Positions 11,695 to 23,945 are shown, counted from the stretch's first letter. The stretch: DNA of 64,000 bases from Ariolimax columbianus (GCA_036924085.1 JAVGWX010000004.1:15899454-15963453), one strand, 5' to 3'. Numbers and translations are program-made. The notes: generated from the letters alone by a model not told the origin.

Positions 11695-12000
11695 GAGTTT
11701 CAATGACAGTCTGAAGGAGTCTCTTAAGTTCTGTCATTCAAACATTACCACACGGAAAACCTGGCCCATAATCATCGCTCAGGCCGGAAAGGTACATTCG
11801 AAAAGAGCGTTGCAATCAGCGAGCACTCCGTGTGCGGACATCGATCAGAAAGCTTAGAGCAGATGGAATACCAGTTGACGATGCAGACCATGTTTGCGGG
11901 TCATGCCATATAACTGTCCTCGCTTGTATTGTCTTGATCAGACACGAGCGTACTCACATTATCAAGGATGGATGCAGTATGACACAAGAGGATACTGGGA
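11695..12000 (+). mobile_element. LINE C-terminal remnant with C2H2 finger
   Basis: The + strand reads NDSLKESLKFCHSNITT, then a finger-like VCGSCHITVLACIVLIRHER and TH, with spacing C-x2-C-x12-H-x3-H. RTE-like LINEs commonly end in a (F)KDSLK.SLK block followed by one C2H2 finger of this type; a better copy is at 55985-57085. Frameshifts separate the pieces. The finger could also be a chance match. Confidence 0.5.
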
Positions 12001-12109
12001 ACGTGCTGATAAACTGATGTTTCCAATGTGTACAAAAGTGCGCACTCCGGAAACGTGCAGTTGAATTTAATTTTGAAGCTAGTCAATTGAAACGACTTCA
12101 GCAGAAATG

Positions 12110-13985
12110 TGGATAGGGAACTATAGAATTTGAATCCAAAGGAGCAAAATAGTCAAACTGCATGAGGGGGTTCATTAGGGAGAATCACTATCCCCTACCT
12201 TGTCTATCCTCTTCATTAATGATCTGCCAAAACAGTTTAGACCACACATCCACAAGGCACTACATGCGGATGACCTGGCCATATGGACCCAGGCAGAAAA
12301 CATCGGAACCGCAAAAGCAAGAATGCAGGAAGCAATTAATGCAGTAAAGAAATGGGCAGACTCATGGGGTGTCATAATAAACAAAAGCAAGACCCTCTCA
12401 ACACTTTTCTCGCTCTCTACAAAGACAGAGCAGGTCAATCTATATTTAGAAAATAGCCTACTTCCTAGAGAAGACAATCCTACATACCTAGGAATGAGAT
12501 ATAACAAAAGATTAACATGGCGCCAGCACATAGAGGATACTCAAAAGAAGGCAACTCTTAGACTAAGGCTGATGAAAAAACTGGCAGGGACAAATTGGGG
12601 CGCAGATGCAAACACAATCAGACAGTTCTACACTGGATACGTACGGCCATAACTGGATTATGGCATAGGTGCCTATGCAAAAACGGCAAAAAACCAACCT
12701 ACAGAAACTAGACAAGGCACAGAATACCGGATTCAGAATTATTACCGGAGGTCTTCGAAGCACCCCAATTAGAGAACTCGAAGCGGTAGCAGGCCTCCAG
12801 AGCCTCGGTGAGCGCAGAGAAGGAAAAATACTAAACCTGACAGAAAAATACAAGCGTATGAATAAACATTCAATGCAGGGAAAAGTCAATGAATTAACAA
12901 ACAACCGCATAAAAAGAACAAGCTTCAATCATCTATCAAAAGCCCTTACAGCCAGGAACAGTGACATCATATCAAAATGTCCAACGACATGGGAAATTAT
13001 ACAAGTATATGAAAATACAGACCAACAACCCAACTTCATGGTGGAAGCGAAAATACCAGGTATAGAATTAAACCATGCATTGAGAGAAAAAACCCTAAAG
13101 CATATTGGAGACGCTTATCCTCAACCCATGTGGACGCACGTCTACACAGATGGATCATCAGAGGAAGTATTGAGGAAGGGAGGGGCGGGACTCGTCATAT
13201 TTCTACAGGACGGAACCGTTATAGAAAAAGCAAGTCCTACCGGGGAGCCATCGACAAATCTAAGAACAGAGCAACAGGCAATAATTGAAGCAGTCAAACT
13301 ATTGGATGAAAAGGGGTTAAAGGATAACAGAATAGTGTTTTTGTGTGACTGCATGGAAATTGTACAGGCCACACAAAGAGAACCACGAAATAGTATGGAA
13401 AGGGAACTGATATGCCAGCTAAACAAACTCTCAGACCACAATAAAATCACCCTCCAGTAGATTCCAGCTCACTGCGGCATACCTGGGAATGAATGGGCGG
13501 ACAGGCTAGCCAGGGAGGGGAGGCAGAGAGAATAATTCACCCACCCAGTGTCACTGCCAGAAGTCAAGGCAAATATTTAAAAAAAAAAAAATCAATATAA
13601 ACAACAGTGGATAGAGAAAACAAACAGTAAATAGCCACAGGACCCAATCAATAGACTGAATAGGAAACAGTATATCACAATTTTTCGCCTCAGAACAGGT
13701 CATTGCAGACTTAATGCACATATGCATAAAATGAAAGCAGTACAGACTGCACAATGCACATGTCAGAGAGAACTCCAGAACACATCCTGCAAACATGTCC
13801 ACTGCACCAAGACTCCCGCTAGAAGACCTGGCCCGAGGAGAAAAACATACAAGACAAACTGTGGGGAACCATTTAGGACCTACGACTGATGTATCACTTC
13901 ATGGATGCAGCCCATCTGGTGGCATAAAACGAGCATACGAAACTGAACGCAACGAAGAAAAAGAAGAAGGACCCAAAGCCAGAAA
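12110..13985 (+). mobile_element. I/Nimb-like LINE, 5'-truncated, RT and RNase H
   Basis: Begins within the RT (KLHEGV, LSPTLSILFINDLP at about 12155-12235) and continues with LHADDLAIW (12262-12290; the catalytic box is normally YADD), the thumb and connection, then RNase H: YTDGSSEEVL (13142), LRTEQQAIIEAV, FLCDCMEIV and GNEWADRLAREG, so all four acidic residues are present. A stop at 13458 replaces an expected Trp before IPAHCGIPGNEWAD, and others follow. A CCHC-like tail reads AQCTCQRE and, after a frameshift, RTPEHILQTCPLHQ. The 3' end is an A/G-rich tract near 13965. Inactive, but one of the longest reading copies here. Confidence 0.85.
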
Positions 13986-14578
13986 ATTGTGAAGAGTTCA
14001 TCAACCTAACAAAACGAATATCAAAAATACATGTCAAAAGGATGTAGGACACAAGGATGCATGCTTGTCCCAACTCCTTCCAGCATCATGTTTGCTGCCA
14101 TGCAAAGGCAGTGATGTTAGAGTCAAAGTCCAATATTGGCTTTACCAGTGTTTCTCAACCCTAACTTAGCCGGCGCCCCCTTTTCTAAAGAAAAATATGT
14201 AAACGCCCCCTTACCCTCTCCCCCACCCCCCTCTCCACAACAATCATACCCCTCACATTACTTTGAATCATTAGTTTTCAATCATTCATTGAAATATTGA
14301 TAACAAAATCACTTACCAATTAAATTAAGTGTGATCCCTGCGCTTCGTGTGACACAGCTCAGCTAACTGAACAATATCGGGTTCCATATTTGTTAAAAGA
14401 AGTCTCAATTATCCTCTGTCACCTATTTGCAAATCGATTGCGTTGTTTTTTTTACAGCATCACTACATAATTAATCCCTTTCTCTATGATGTTAGAAATG
14501 ATGTAATAAGCAGTTTCATTTGTTAGATATTGAAGATAAGGCATCCTAATCTAGATCCAACATGAATGTTACTAAACC

Positions 14579-14815
14579 GTTTTTTTTTTTTTTTTGCTTA
14601 GATGTTTGCCTCACTAGTTTCTACTGGCGGAGGGGCGCCATTTTCCACCCCAGACCGTAGTCAATTGGGCGATATCAGGACGCATAAACCAGTGCTTGGA
14701 TGAATGTGTGCATCTGTATGTACCTATGCTAGGTTTGTGCGCCCTCAGAAGCTAGCCCAACCAAAGTGCAATGGAAGGGCTTTACCACGAGGGCGCGTGT
14801 GAAAGTTGTGCAAGG
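14579..14815 (-). mobile_element. Poly(A)-tailed retroposon, family C, minus copy
   Basis: A T run at 14579-14595 is the tail in minus orientation. The body holds gtttgcctcactagtttcta, ctggcggaggggcgcc and gcataaaccagtgcttggat. The reverse complement matches 32705-32950 over about 220 bp. It lies inside the hAT remnant. Family unknown. Confidence 0.75.
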
Positions 14816-15087
14816 GCCTCAGCCATTATATAGCTCAATCAGCTCTTCTTGTAGATGTTCACTAACAAGTTCCGCGTCTATTTCAAACGGATTAATCACC
14901 CCCTTTGGTATGTTGAGATCCTGCAAATCTTTAAATCTGACCATCATATCATTGTTAACAGTCTCCAAATGGCAGCAATACATTTCTAAATCCGCATCTT
15001 TCAAGCCGTCCTTGTCTAACTGCTGCACAACATGGAAACTGATTTAGTTCACAACGACCGAGATTATTATTAAACAATCCCAATTTA

Positions 15088-15200
15088 CTGATGAACCCCA
15101 TAATAACTCCTTTCACTTTGATAAGACTGATGTCGTTCCCTGCAGCTGATGAACCCCATAATAACTCCTTTCACTTTGATAAGACTGATGTCGTTCCACT
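15088..15200. repeat. 58-bp tandem duplication in hAT remnant
   Basis: tgatgaaccccataataact with following ctttcactttgataagactg occurs twice; the copies are almost identical, so the duplication is younger than the decay of the element. Confidence 0.9.
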
Positions 15201-15425
15201 GCAGCTTAAGAAGGACATTATTTAACTTGTCAAATATATCTGAAAGATAGGCCACATCTTTACGCAGAACTTCAGTTTCAATGCTAAGCGGTTCTTTCAT
15301 TGAAATAAGAAACTCCATAATTTTATCAAATAACGCCCACAATCTTTTCTTATAATTGCATTTGGACCGCCATTTTACTTCCATGTGTAGGAGAAGACGT
15401 TCAAACCTATCATCCGGGACCAAGA

Positions 15426-15619
15426 TGCTGAGCAGCGCTTGAGCTGCAGCGGTCAGTTACCAGTAGCTGACTCCTAGCGTCAGGGCCTGCGATCAAGAGC
15501 TGCCAAAACCCTCCTACACCTACACGCGGTGATCCAGGATAACAGGCTGCAACAGAGCAGACTGACTAAGGAGAAGGGAGCAAAGAAGGAGTGCTAATCC
15601 GGTTCTAAAAAAATGCTAA
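15426..15619. other. Unassigned, GC-richer stretch
   Basis: Does not continue the hAT coding sequence and shows no recognisable protein. Confidence 0.4.
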
Positions 15620-16240
15620 ACATTTCAGACATGTGTCAGTTCTATAAAGTTTTCGAGAAAGTTATTCTGTCCCAAATTTCAAGCATTATCAAAGATAAAC
15701 AGATTTCAGAACAGGCAGGTTTCAGATCCGGAAAAAAGTGTTGCGGGCAAGTCTTTAACCTAATTCAGCATTAGGAGGACTTATACGAGCGTTAGCAGGT
15801 GACAATGGCAGCTTTTATTGGTCTCACAGCGGCATACGACACAGATAATCACCTCCTGCTCCTATCAATGATTGACGCCTGACCTTCTAAATGTTAACTG
15901 CAGAATAAACGATTTTACGTGTCATTGCAAAATAGAAGTAATCGCTGGAGGAACACCACAAAAAAAAAATGGTTTGTCGAAAGGTACCGGTCTGCTACCT
16001 AGGATATGCAATGATAAATAATGCTATCTACATCAATGATAAACCGACCATTCCATCACTAGACAGTGCATACATGCAGACGAAACGGTGATTGCTGTGA
16101 AGGGGAAATGGTTCAATGAACAGTGACTCAAACTCACTACAGCCCCTGGCAGATTAACTGCGTGTTAGGAGAACAATTACAAATTAACCCCAGCAAACGC
16201 AGGTATTGGCATCTCACCTGAGGAAGAGAGAAGTGAGAAG
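15620..16240 (+). mobile_element. LINE reverse transcriptase fragment, heavily decayed
   Basis: The + strand reads FEKVILSQISSIIKDKQIS followed by EQAGFRSGKKCCGQVFNLIQ, the fingers of a Jockey/CR1-type RT, where EQAGFRPGRSC-like sequences are usual. Then AAFIGLTAAYDTDNH corresponds to RT motif A (normally L.AAFDTV.H). Several in-frame stops (15774, 15795) and frameshifts. The palm YADD region is not clearly readable. Confidence 0.75.
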
Positions 16241-16789
16241 GCGATCCAGATTAGTTGACAAGGGCATGAACTTATCCAATAAGGAATGAACACTCACTAC
16301 AGGTACAGTGACAGAGCAACGGACAGATAGCACACAAATAAACAACTTGCATACGCCTTACCAAATTTTCGAACAACAATTTCGTGACTATCTTTCAAAT
16401 GGAATTGGTAAATCCATATTATTACTAATTCTCCATTACTTTCATGCATCTATGAGTAGCAATTTTTATAAGGATGATTCTTAGTAAAGATGGATTGTTC
16501 ATGCAGCCTTCTACAGGAGAACATCATAAAGAAGGGCGATAACTGAACCGAGGAATGGATGGATAGACAGTGTAAACGAGAATCGTTCGAAAAGTGGGGT
16601 TAGTGTCACACGAGCCACGCGAGAGGGAGGCGTAAGACACATATATACCACGACACTGGACTACAACCCCGTATCAAGTGAGACGACACAAGAAGAAGAG
16701 GACGATTCTTTCGAGAAATACGTATGAGATTGATTTTGTCAATGCTTTATCGAACTGTCCCAAAAGGAATAGGTTTTTGATCGATACAA
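16241..16789. other. Unassigned sequence
   Basis: No protein or repeat recognised. It includes the left flank of the RTE element whose inverted 5' part starts near 16790. Confidence 0.4.
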
Positions 16790-17570
16790 GAAGTGAGTAG
16801 TGAGGATGCCGTCTTCTTTTACAGAATAAAGCCGACCCCGCTTTTTCCATCCTTGTCCATCCCAAAGTAAATGGATGAATGAATGTTTCTCCTGGTGTGC
16901 TGACACAGTGCCCTTGACTGGCCCATCTGTGTTCAGAGACTCCCAGAACATCTATCTTGGTTCTCTACATTTCTTTTCCAATCATAAACAACTTGCCCTG
17001 GTATAGGCTCCTGATGTTCCAGGTGCCTATTCTTAGTTTTGTTTTGAGCTCCATTTTAGAGTTGTCCACTGTAATGCAGTCGGGCTTTAGGCCGTCATCT
17101 CTATTACTTGTACTAACTCTGAAATCGGCCTATTCCTCAGTTGGCGTCGATGATCTGCCTGGCCTGAGGGCTCACCATCAGATCTTTGCGTTTCGTTTCT
17201 ATCGACTGTCATAAGTTTCTTGGCATTTTACGTCCAGTAGTTTGCCATTGCTTTCTGAGCTTACCATATATGGTGCTACCTTAGCCCAATATCAGGCGTG
17301 TCTAGCTCTCACCTTCAGAGTCGTTGTCGACGAGGTCAATTTTTCGCCTCTTCCACCAGCAGCTGTGTGCACTGGTCAGGGGTGGACTCCCCTTCTTGTC
17401 GTTTCACTCACGTAGTTTAGCCGGCCAACCAACAAAGCCATTGTCGGGTGTCGGGGGAGGAGGGGAAGGGGGAGAATGGCAGACTCTAGAAGCAATTCGT
17501 GAGCTAGACAGAAGTTGGGGAACCAAATAGGATCCTGGCCATCAAGGATGTGGCTGCCTCCCATCGTGAG
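16790..17570 (-). mobile_element. RTE-like LINE, inverted 5' part (5' UTR and APE N-terminus)
   Basis: On the minus strand a 5' UTR-like stretch (about 17570-17045) leads into LRIGTWNIRSLYQGKLF at 17036-16985, the canonical start of an APE-type endonuclease, then EHSFIHLLWDGQGWKKRG and a decayed GFILCKEDGI-like end near 16800. The next expected segment of the endonuclease is found at once on the opposite strand from about 17595. The two parts therefore belong to one element with an inverted 5' end, as made by twin priming. Confidence 0.7.
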
Positions 17571-17574
17571 GTAC

Positions 17575-20500
17575 TATCTCTTACACACTTCTGTCCTATC
17601 CAGTTGACCGAATAATTGCAATCAGACTAAAGAGGAAGACAATAAATATAACAATAATTCAAGTTTATGCACCATCATCAGCAGCTGATGATTGAGAAAT
17701 GGAAGATTTATGCGACACTTTGCAAGAAACAATGGAAAAAGAAGAAGAAAAAGAGACATCTTGATCATCGCTGGAGATCTTAATGCGAAAGTTGGAGTGA
17801 AAAGAGCTGAAGAAGGGTGAAGTGTACGAGGGTGTTTTGGTTTGGAACACAGAAATAGCGAGGAAAAAGACTAATTGAATTCTGCATGGAAAATAACCTC
17901 TCCATTGCCAACACCTTATTTAAACAACATCCGCGAAGACTATACACGCGGACCTCCCCTGATGGTAACAGCAGAAATCAAATAGATTACATCCTGGTAA
18001 AACAAAGGTGGAGATCAAATGTGCTGGCAACAAAAAACGCTACCAAGAGCGGACTGCGGTACGGACCACAAATTACTGTTTGCAGTTTTCAAGACAAGAC
18101 TTCGTAGAATTAACAAAGGTTACCAGCAAATACGCTTCGATGTAAAAGCTATTTCGACTGAATACAACATCAAAGTAGAAAACAAATTTGAGGCGTTGCT
18201 TACGATACATGAAGAGATGACATGGGCTATTTTAATCTCGACAGCGAACGAAATGATTTCCAAGATGTCGCACAAGAAACATAGCTATATATCAGATCAA
18301 ACACTGAAACTCATTGAAGAAAGGAAACAATTAAAACAGATGGCAAGCAAGGGGATCAACACAGCATATAAAAACTGTGCAAGAAAAGTTAGAAAAAAAA
18401 TCAGAAAAGATTAAAAAAGATGCATCGTGGACACCTGTAAGGACATATAAAATCTACAGCAACAAGGCAGGGAGAGAGATGCCTTTAAAGCGATAAGAAC
18501 ACTGACAAGGGAATTCCATCCGGTTCCTCATGTTATCAATGACAAAGATGATAACCCATTAACAGAAACCAAAGACACACTGAATAGATGGAGAGAGTAC
18601 TGCAGAACCATGTATGGAGATAGCACAAAGCGCTCAGTTACAATCCTACCAAAGGATGAGAAAGAACCTGAACCAACATTGGAAGAAGTACGCTCAGCAA
18701 TCAAAAGCCTGAAAAAGGGAATGTCCTCAAGATGTGATGATATCCAAGCAGAGCTAATACAAGCAGGAGGAGAGACCAGTGCTTGAGTTTATCACAAGCT
18801 GTGTAAACAGATGTGACACAGCACAGAATCACCAGAAGCATTGAAGAAATTAATTTGTAGTCTCCCCCCTAAAAAAGGCAATCTAAAGCTGTACCCTAAC
18901 TACCGAACTATCGCGCTAATCAGCTACGCAAACAAGATACTCTTGCGATCCTATTAACAAGGATAGAGAAACGATTTGAATCTGCAATTCACGAAGTCCA
19001 AGCAGATTTTAGGAAAGACAGAAGGACCAGGCACCACATATTCAATATGAGGAATATCTACAAGAAATGTAAAGAGTTTAATGTAGACCTGTACACATGT
19101 TTCATTGATTACACCAAGGTCTTCAATGAAGTAAAACATCAAAATCTGCAGACAATCATGAAGGAAATGGGGTCACTTGTGCACATTATACATCTCATTG
19201 AAACATTATACCATGATCAACAAGCCGCTATCCGAGTATCTGGGCAAACATCAGATTGGTTTGCAGTATAAAAGGGAGTAAGACAGTGGTGTATCCTCTC
19301 ACCTTATCTATATAACATCTATGCGGAATGTATAATGAGAAATGTTTGAGGAGACGAGAACATTGACAGTTTTGATGCCTTTTCGGTTGGCAGATACGAT
19401 ATTCCAGAGTTACGATATGCAGACGACTCGGTGATACTATCAAGAAGTACAGAATGGCTAGATCAGCTACTTTCAGCTGTAAATGGACATAGTAATAATC
19501 AAAACCTGTTTATAAGCATAAAAAAACAAAGATAATGACCACTGAGAAAACACAATGTCAAGATAAATTTACAGTGGGTGGTGAGGAAATAGATCAGGTC
19601 CCGCATTTTGAATATCTGGGCCCCAGAATTGACAAGAATGACGACTGCTCGAAAGAAATTAGACGAAGAATTGCCATGGTAATGCAGAGACTGAACAGCC
19701 TCAAGATATTATGCAGAGCACCAACAAAACGACAAAAGTAAAAGTCTTGAGAGCCTGTGTTTTTCCTGTGGCAGCTTATGGTTGTGCGTAATGGACGATT
19801 ACCAATACTTCTATTTGGAACAGGCCGCCTCGTGATGGGTCTGGAACAGGCCACCTCGTGATGGGTCTGGAACAGGTGACCTTCTGATGGGTCTGCTACA
19901 AACGGCCTCGTTGCAGATTTCTTACTAATTTTTGCTTGTCTCGAGAGCTGTTCCAAAAAATAATGCTAATTACCAAACATAAAATATCAACGGTTACACA
20001 GATAACACGCTGACCTGCTGACACTTCTTTCTTTTCGAAAATGTTATATACCTGTCTGGAGAACTATTTGCCGACCACTATTTAAACTATATTCCGGCAT
20101 GAAGAGCCTGGAGAAATTATGGCAGAGCACCAACAAAATGATAAAAATAAAAGTCTTGAGAGCCCATGTTTTTCCTGTGGCAGCTTATGGCTGCGAATCA
20201 TGGACGATTACCAAAACTTCCAGACAAAGAATTGAATCCTTCAAGTCAAAATGTTACAGAAAGATCCACAGAATACCCTGGCCAGAGAAAAAAAAATTTA
20301 GATATTCGGCAAGAGTTGAGCATAGAGGAGAACTGGTTTATCAATTCCATTTCGCTAGAAAATGCAAATACTTTGGTCACATCAAGAGACACAACGGTCT
20401 CGAGAGAACAGTGATGAAAGGTATGGTGCCAGGTAAAAGAGGCATGGGTAGACCAAGAAAACGATGATATCAAGATATCCAGGAATGGCTGGGAATGACT

Positions 20501-20600
20501 GGCCGAGGCTGGAGTTTTGCCAAGGTAAAGTTTCTTTCATACAGACTGTGATGGGAACAACTTTCTAGAAAGGACATGCTACATGATGATGGCAAGAATT
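17575..20600 (+). mobile_element. RTE-like LINE, forward part (APE, RT, C-terminal region)
   Basis: Reads PVDRIIAIRLKRKTINITII, then the endonuclease motif IIAGDLNAKVG (17763) and NQIDYILVKQRWRS (about 17970), a linker (EERKQLKQMASKGI), RT motif A CFIDYTKVFNEVKH (19100; the second Asp is Asn), LRYADDSVIL (19413, catalytic YADD kept), and the C-terminal AAYGCESWTITKTSRQRIES (20180) ending GRPRKR, then YQDIQEWLGMTGRGWSFAKV. Multiple stops and frameshifts make it inactive, but it spans nearly the whole protein. A 120-bp segment of the C-terminal region occurs twice (19687-19810 and 20098-20225), split by an unrelated 290-bp stretch. Confidence 0.88.
19811..20097. repeat. Insert in RTE LINE with short tandem repeats
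   Basis: Starts with 3-4 units of about 25 bp like ggaacaggccacctcgtgat plus gggtct, then unrelated AT-rich sequence. It separates two copies of the same LINE segment and is absent from the expected LINE reading. Confidence 0.7.
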
Positions 20601-21182
20601 GACGAAGATCTTGTTGAACGACATCATGTCATTTTTGTTGTGTGGTTATGTACAGCTGTTTCTTGCATGTTATTGCTGTAAACAAGGTCCAGAGTGGAGG
20701 AGGCTCCCGAATCAGGTTGACAGTAGCAGAAGGACAATTCTGATCTCAGACCATTTACCGTTCTGCAGTTGAGATACCGCTCTATCAAGGCTACCGGAAC
20801 ATAAGTAAAGTAAACCCAACGGAAAGCAATGGGAAGTCACAGAAGTTTATTCAATAGCATCAGTGACATCCACAACAATGAATAATAATGCAGACAACAA
20901 CACGAATGAGAGTCTTAACGTCTTACAATGAAAGTCGTGCATTGCAGAGTGACGATAGTAAAGAGGGATACAAACGTATTTAATACGAATGTATCCCATG
21001 CATGTTCTGATGCTTCTATTAGTTCATTAGAGAAAACAACTCGCGAGATTTACTAAAATGTGAATGCGCTGTACGGTTTTTGATACAATGTTTTTGTTTT
21101 CTCTAATAGTCCAGAGTTATTGCAATGCAAAAGATAGAAAGGAAAGAATACAATAAATATAATATTACAGATTATGAGAGCA
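20601..21182. other. Unassigned sequence
   Basis: 3' flank of the RTE element. No polyadenylation or short-repeat tail could be placed with certainty, and nothing else was recognised. Confidence 0.4.
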
Positions 21183-21209
21183 CACATCACACACACACAC
21201 ACACACACA

Positions 21210-21253
<44 letters not shown>

Positions 21254-21548
21254 CACACGCACGGCCACACACACGCAGGCACACACACGTGCACGCACAA
21301 ACACAAACTTACGTGCACGCACAAACACAAACACACAAACACACACACGTGCACACACAAACACAAACAAAGACACACCCACACATACGCACATAGACAT
21401 GCATGCACACACAAAGACACACACACGCACACAGACAGGCACGCACACACACACAGACACCCACATGAACACACACACGCACACAGACAGGAACATACAC
21501 ACACACAAGCACACACGCATATGTATATATATATATATATATATATAG
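21183..21548. repeat. (CA)n / (CGCA)n compound microsatellite ending in (TA)n
   Basis: Pure CA, then gcac units (21210-21242), then imperfect acacac with ag, at and gc steps to 21520, closing with a TA run at 21525-21547. Poly-His/Thr frames here are repeat artefacts. Confidence 0.97.
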
Positions 21549-23800
21549 GTAAAGGGCATTTACTAGAGCACAAAGACAGGACAAATCCCAGACACAAAAA
21601 AACGTTTATAGAAAAATGGAAGGCAGTAGAATACTTCTTAACAAATTAATAACAGGATTTGTTCAGATCATAAACAGCAGACTATGCAGATTGAACGATC
21701 TACTAAAAACTACATTTCTAACATTGCCAAGGAACTCAGGAATAATTGGATGTAAAGAAAACCACACAACGTGCCTTACAGCCACAGTTAATATTAAGGC
21801 GTGGAAAAAACAACAGGCATAGTTAGTAATGTAGCATGTACTTGTATGAGCTATTTAGTTTTACTGCAGACAAAAGTTGGTTTCTGTAAGCCGACACACA
21901 TGCTTCCTTCGTTGGGCTCGTGTAAACACTGCTTAGCTTCCTTGACACATTGACTGAGGAAGACTATGGCATCATGAAACTGCAGATGATGGAGCGTTAC
22001 TCTTTCTAGGTTGCTACTCTCAATTTAGTTTTCTGAAGATTTCCCGGAGGGTTTCCGGAAAAGTTTTGGAACTCATTTTCCCCGAAGAACGATGGATTGG
22101 TATGTTGATGGGTCGATAAAACGGTTTAGTGTTGGTCATTTCTTGCTTCTATCAGCTGTGAATATTGTTCTTCTATGCCTCGATTTCTTAAAGCCTCTCT
22201 GCCCTTTCCATAACTGATGGATTGTGTGGAGGTTGTCAGCCGTTCCTGAAACCCGCTTACTCTCGTGGCTACTGATCATCGTTGCCTCTTTAGTATGTTC
22301 CCTCTCGTCAAAAGCCTGTATATAGAAAAGAACAAATTGAATGTTTATCGCATTCATCGTCTTTTCCGTGTGGATTGTCGGTTACATATATAGACCTTGA
22401 AGTGAAAGTCTTTACGCTAATTATAAACATTTGATGCAAAGAATACAGTGTTGCATCTCCAACACTCTTCTGCTATTTCTGTTATGTTCGTAATGGTAGT
22501 ACCAGCTGGTTTTTTTAATAGACTTCATTAAAATTTGTGTCGGGTCAATGTGTTTGCTACATTTGATCGTATTTTGTTTGTCTCGGCTTCTTTAATATAT
22601 ATTTGTAACTTGTGCTCTTTATAATCATTTTTAAGGTTGGATCTGATCAACTTGGTAAATTTGCATAGTCCGATTGTATTGATCAGTCCATTGATTTGAG
22701 CTGTCATATTTTAGCTAGACGTGCTAAGGTTGTATCACCGACCTGCCTACATTTGGTTGCGTTGGATATTAAAAATAAATAGACAAAAAAGAAAATAAGC
22801 ACACGTTGAACACTTATATTTGTCCACAATGGGAACACTGCGGCTACGAAATGACCACTACAAAAACGGGAATTCATACACTTACCAAGAAATTACAAAC
22901 TGGCACAGAATAAATCAAGATATCTCACGAAGTTTAGCAGCAGAATGGTTCAGATTCAATCACGTCAAGTGCATTCCTCAACAGAAGCGACAAGGCAAAA
23001 GCTCACCATCAACAGAACGGTCATCAGTGCCATGATACATGACTGTGAGATACGGAACTTACGAAAGGTAGATGCAGAAAGGTTTTAAGTTTCTCAAAGA
23101 ACGAATAGACAAAGAACATTGTCATTCTCACTATGGGACCACATCAACAACACCATAATCCGAGGCCAACCTTCTTCAACGACGTTGTAAATACGACACT
23201 GACAAGAAAGTACAGATTACCAGTCACGTGGTGTTAATGCCCAAAAACATGCACAGAACATGTGATGCGAATGCCTAGCAACAGAGGGGAACCAAAAAGA
23301 AACGACCTGGTGGCCCTACTGTGATAGAGCAAGGAGTTTTTTAATGTGTTTTAAACATTACAACATCTAATAATTGATGTTAAGAATTCAATATAGAAAT
23401 ATCTAAAACTTATGTGAACAATAACACTAAAAATGCGTTTAGTACGCATCTATAGCTTACAACATGGAGAGAAACCTAAACTACTAATTAATAACTCAAT
23501 TTTTCTATCTCAGGAAATGTTAGCACGAGCTAGATGGAAACCATGGGACTATAAACCCAGTTCGACAGTCTACCCTTATTTATATGACATTCTATACACC
23601 ACTCGTTCTACACTGATTGGCTGCTATCTATTATGTAGTGACGTAACAGTTGGTGAAAATTTGATCTATGGCGACCGTCGGTTCTGCGTGACGATCTAAT
23701 AGTGTCTTGCTATTTTTGTGGGCTTGCTCCCTGAGGATTCAGGTTACATCTCTCTTTCGATTCAGGTTATAACTCACTAGATTAAATGGTACGTACGAAC
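21549..23800. other. Unassigned sequence, 2.25 kb
   Basis: No exon with paired splice sites or recognised domain. Two open stretches (21616-21822 and 22820-23035) have ordinary amino-acid composition, but neither resembles a known family; they may be old retroelement pieces. Confidence 0.35.
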
Positions 23801-23945
23801 AGTTTGTTCTCGGCCTCAGCAGAACATCAAGAACTGATGCCTGTTGAAACAGCCACTGAGTTTATCACTGCAGCTTGTTCTCGGCCTCAGCAGAACATCA
23901 AGAACTGATGTCTGTTGAAACAACCACTGAGTTTATCACTTCAGT
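23801..23945. repeat. 70-bp tandem duplication
   Basis: The block ttgttctcggcctcagcaga with acatcaagaactgatg and ctgttgaaac occurs at 23805 and 23875 with three or four differences. Confidence 0.9.

Larger units (their letters stand above)
14146..15425 (-). mobile_element. hAT transposase remnant (ZBED/SCAND3-like)
   Basis: Minus-strand frames 15423-15085 and 15028-14819 read FERLLLHMEVKW, then VAYLSDIFDKLNNVLLKLQ, NDISLIKVKGVIMGF, and after a break LEMYCCHLETVNNDMM and LNIPKGVINPFEID. This order matches the catalytic-to-dimerisation part of domesticated-type hAT transposases. A terminal-repeat-like cagtgtttctcaacc lies at 14146, the expected 3' end. The N-terminal half is missing. A 58-bp tandem duplication (about 15088-15200) repeats ISLIKVKGVIMGF. 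A poly(A) retroposon sits between the terminal repeat and the coding part. Confidence 0.75.

Noticed and set aside
12200..13460. RT and RNase H frames as a host gene
   Set aside because: Domain order, stop codons and 3' A/G-rich tail identify a dead non-LTR retrotransposon.
14138..14785. ggctttac at 14138 and 14778 as the 8-bp duplication of a short hAT element
   Set aside because: The second occurrence is internal to the family C retroposon and is not preceded by a matching inverted end (cactg), so it is a coincidence.
21053..21649. His/Thr-rich and Cys/Val-rich frames
   Set aside because: Translation of a CA/GT compound microsatellite.
23433..23699. 88-codon + strand frame
   Set aside because: No recognisable family, no splice signals of quality; compatible with chance in 64 kb.
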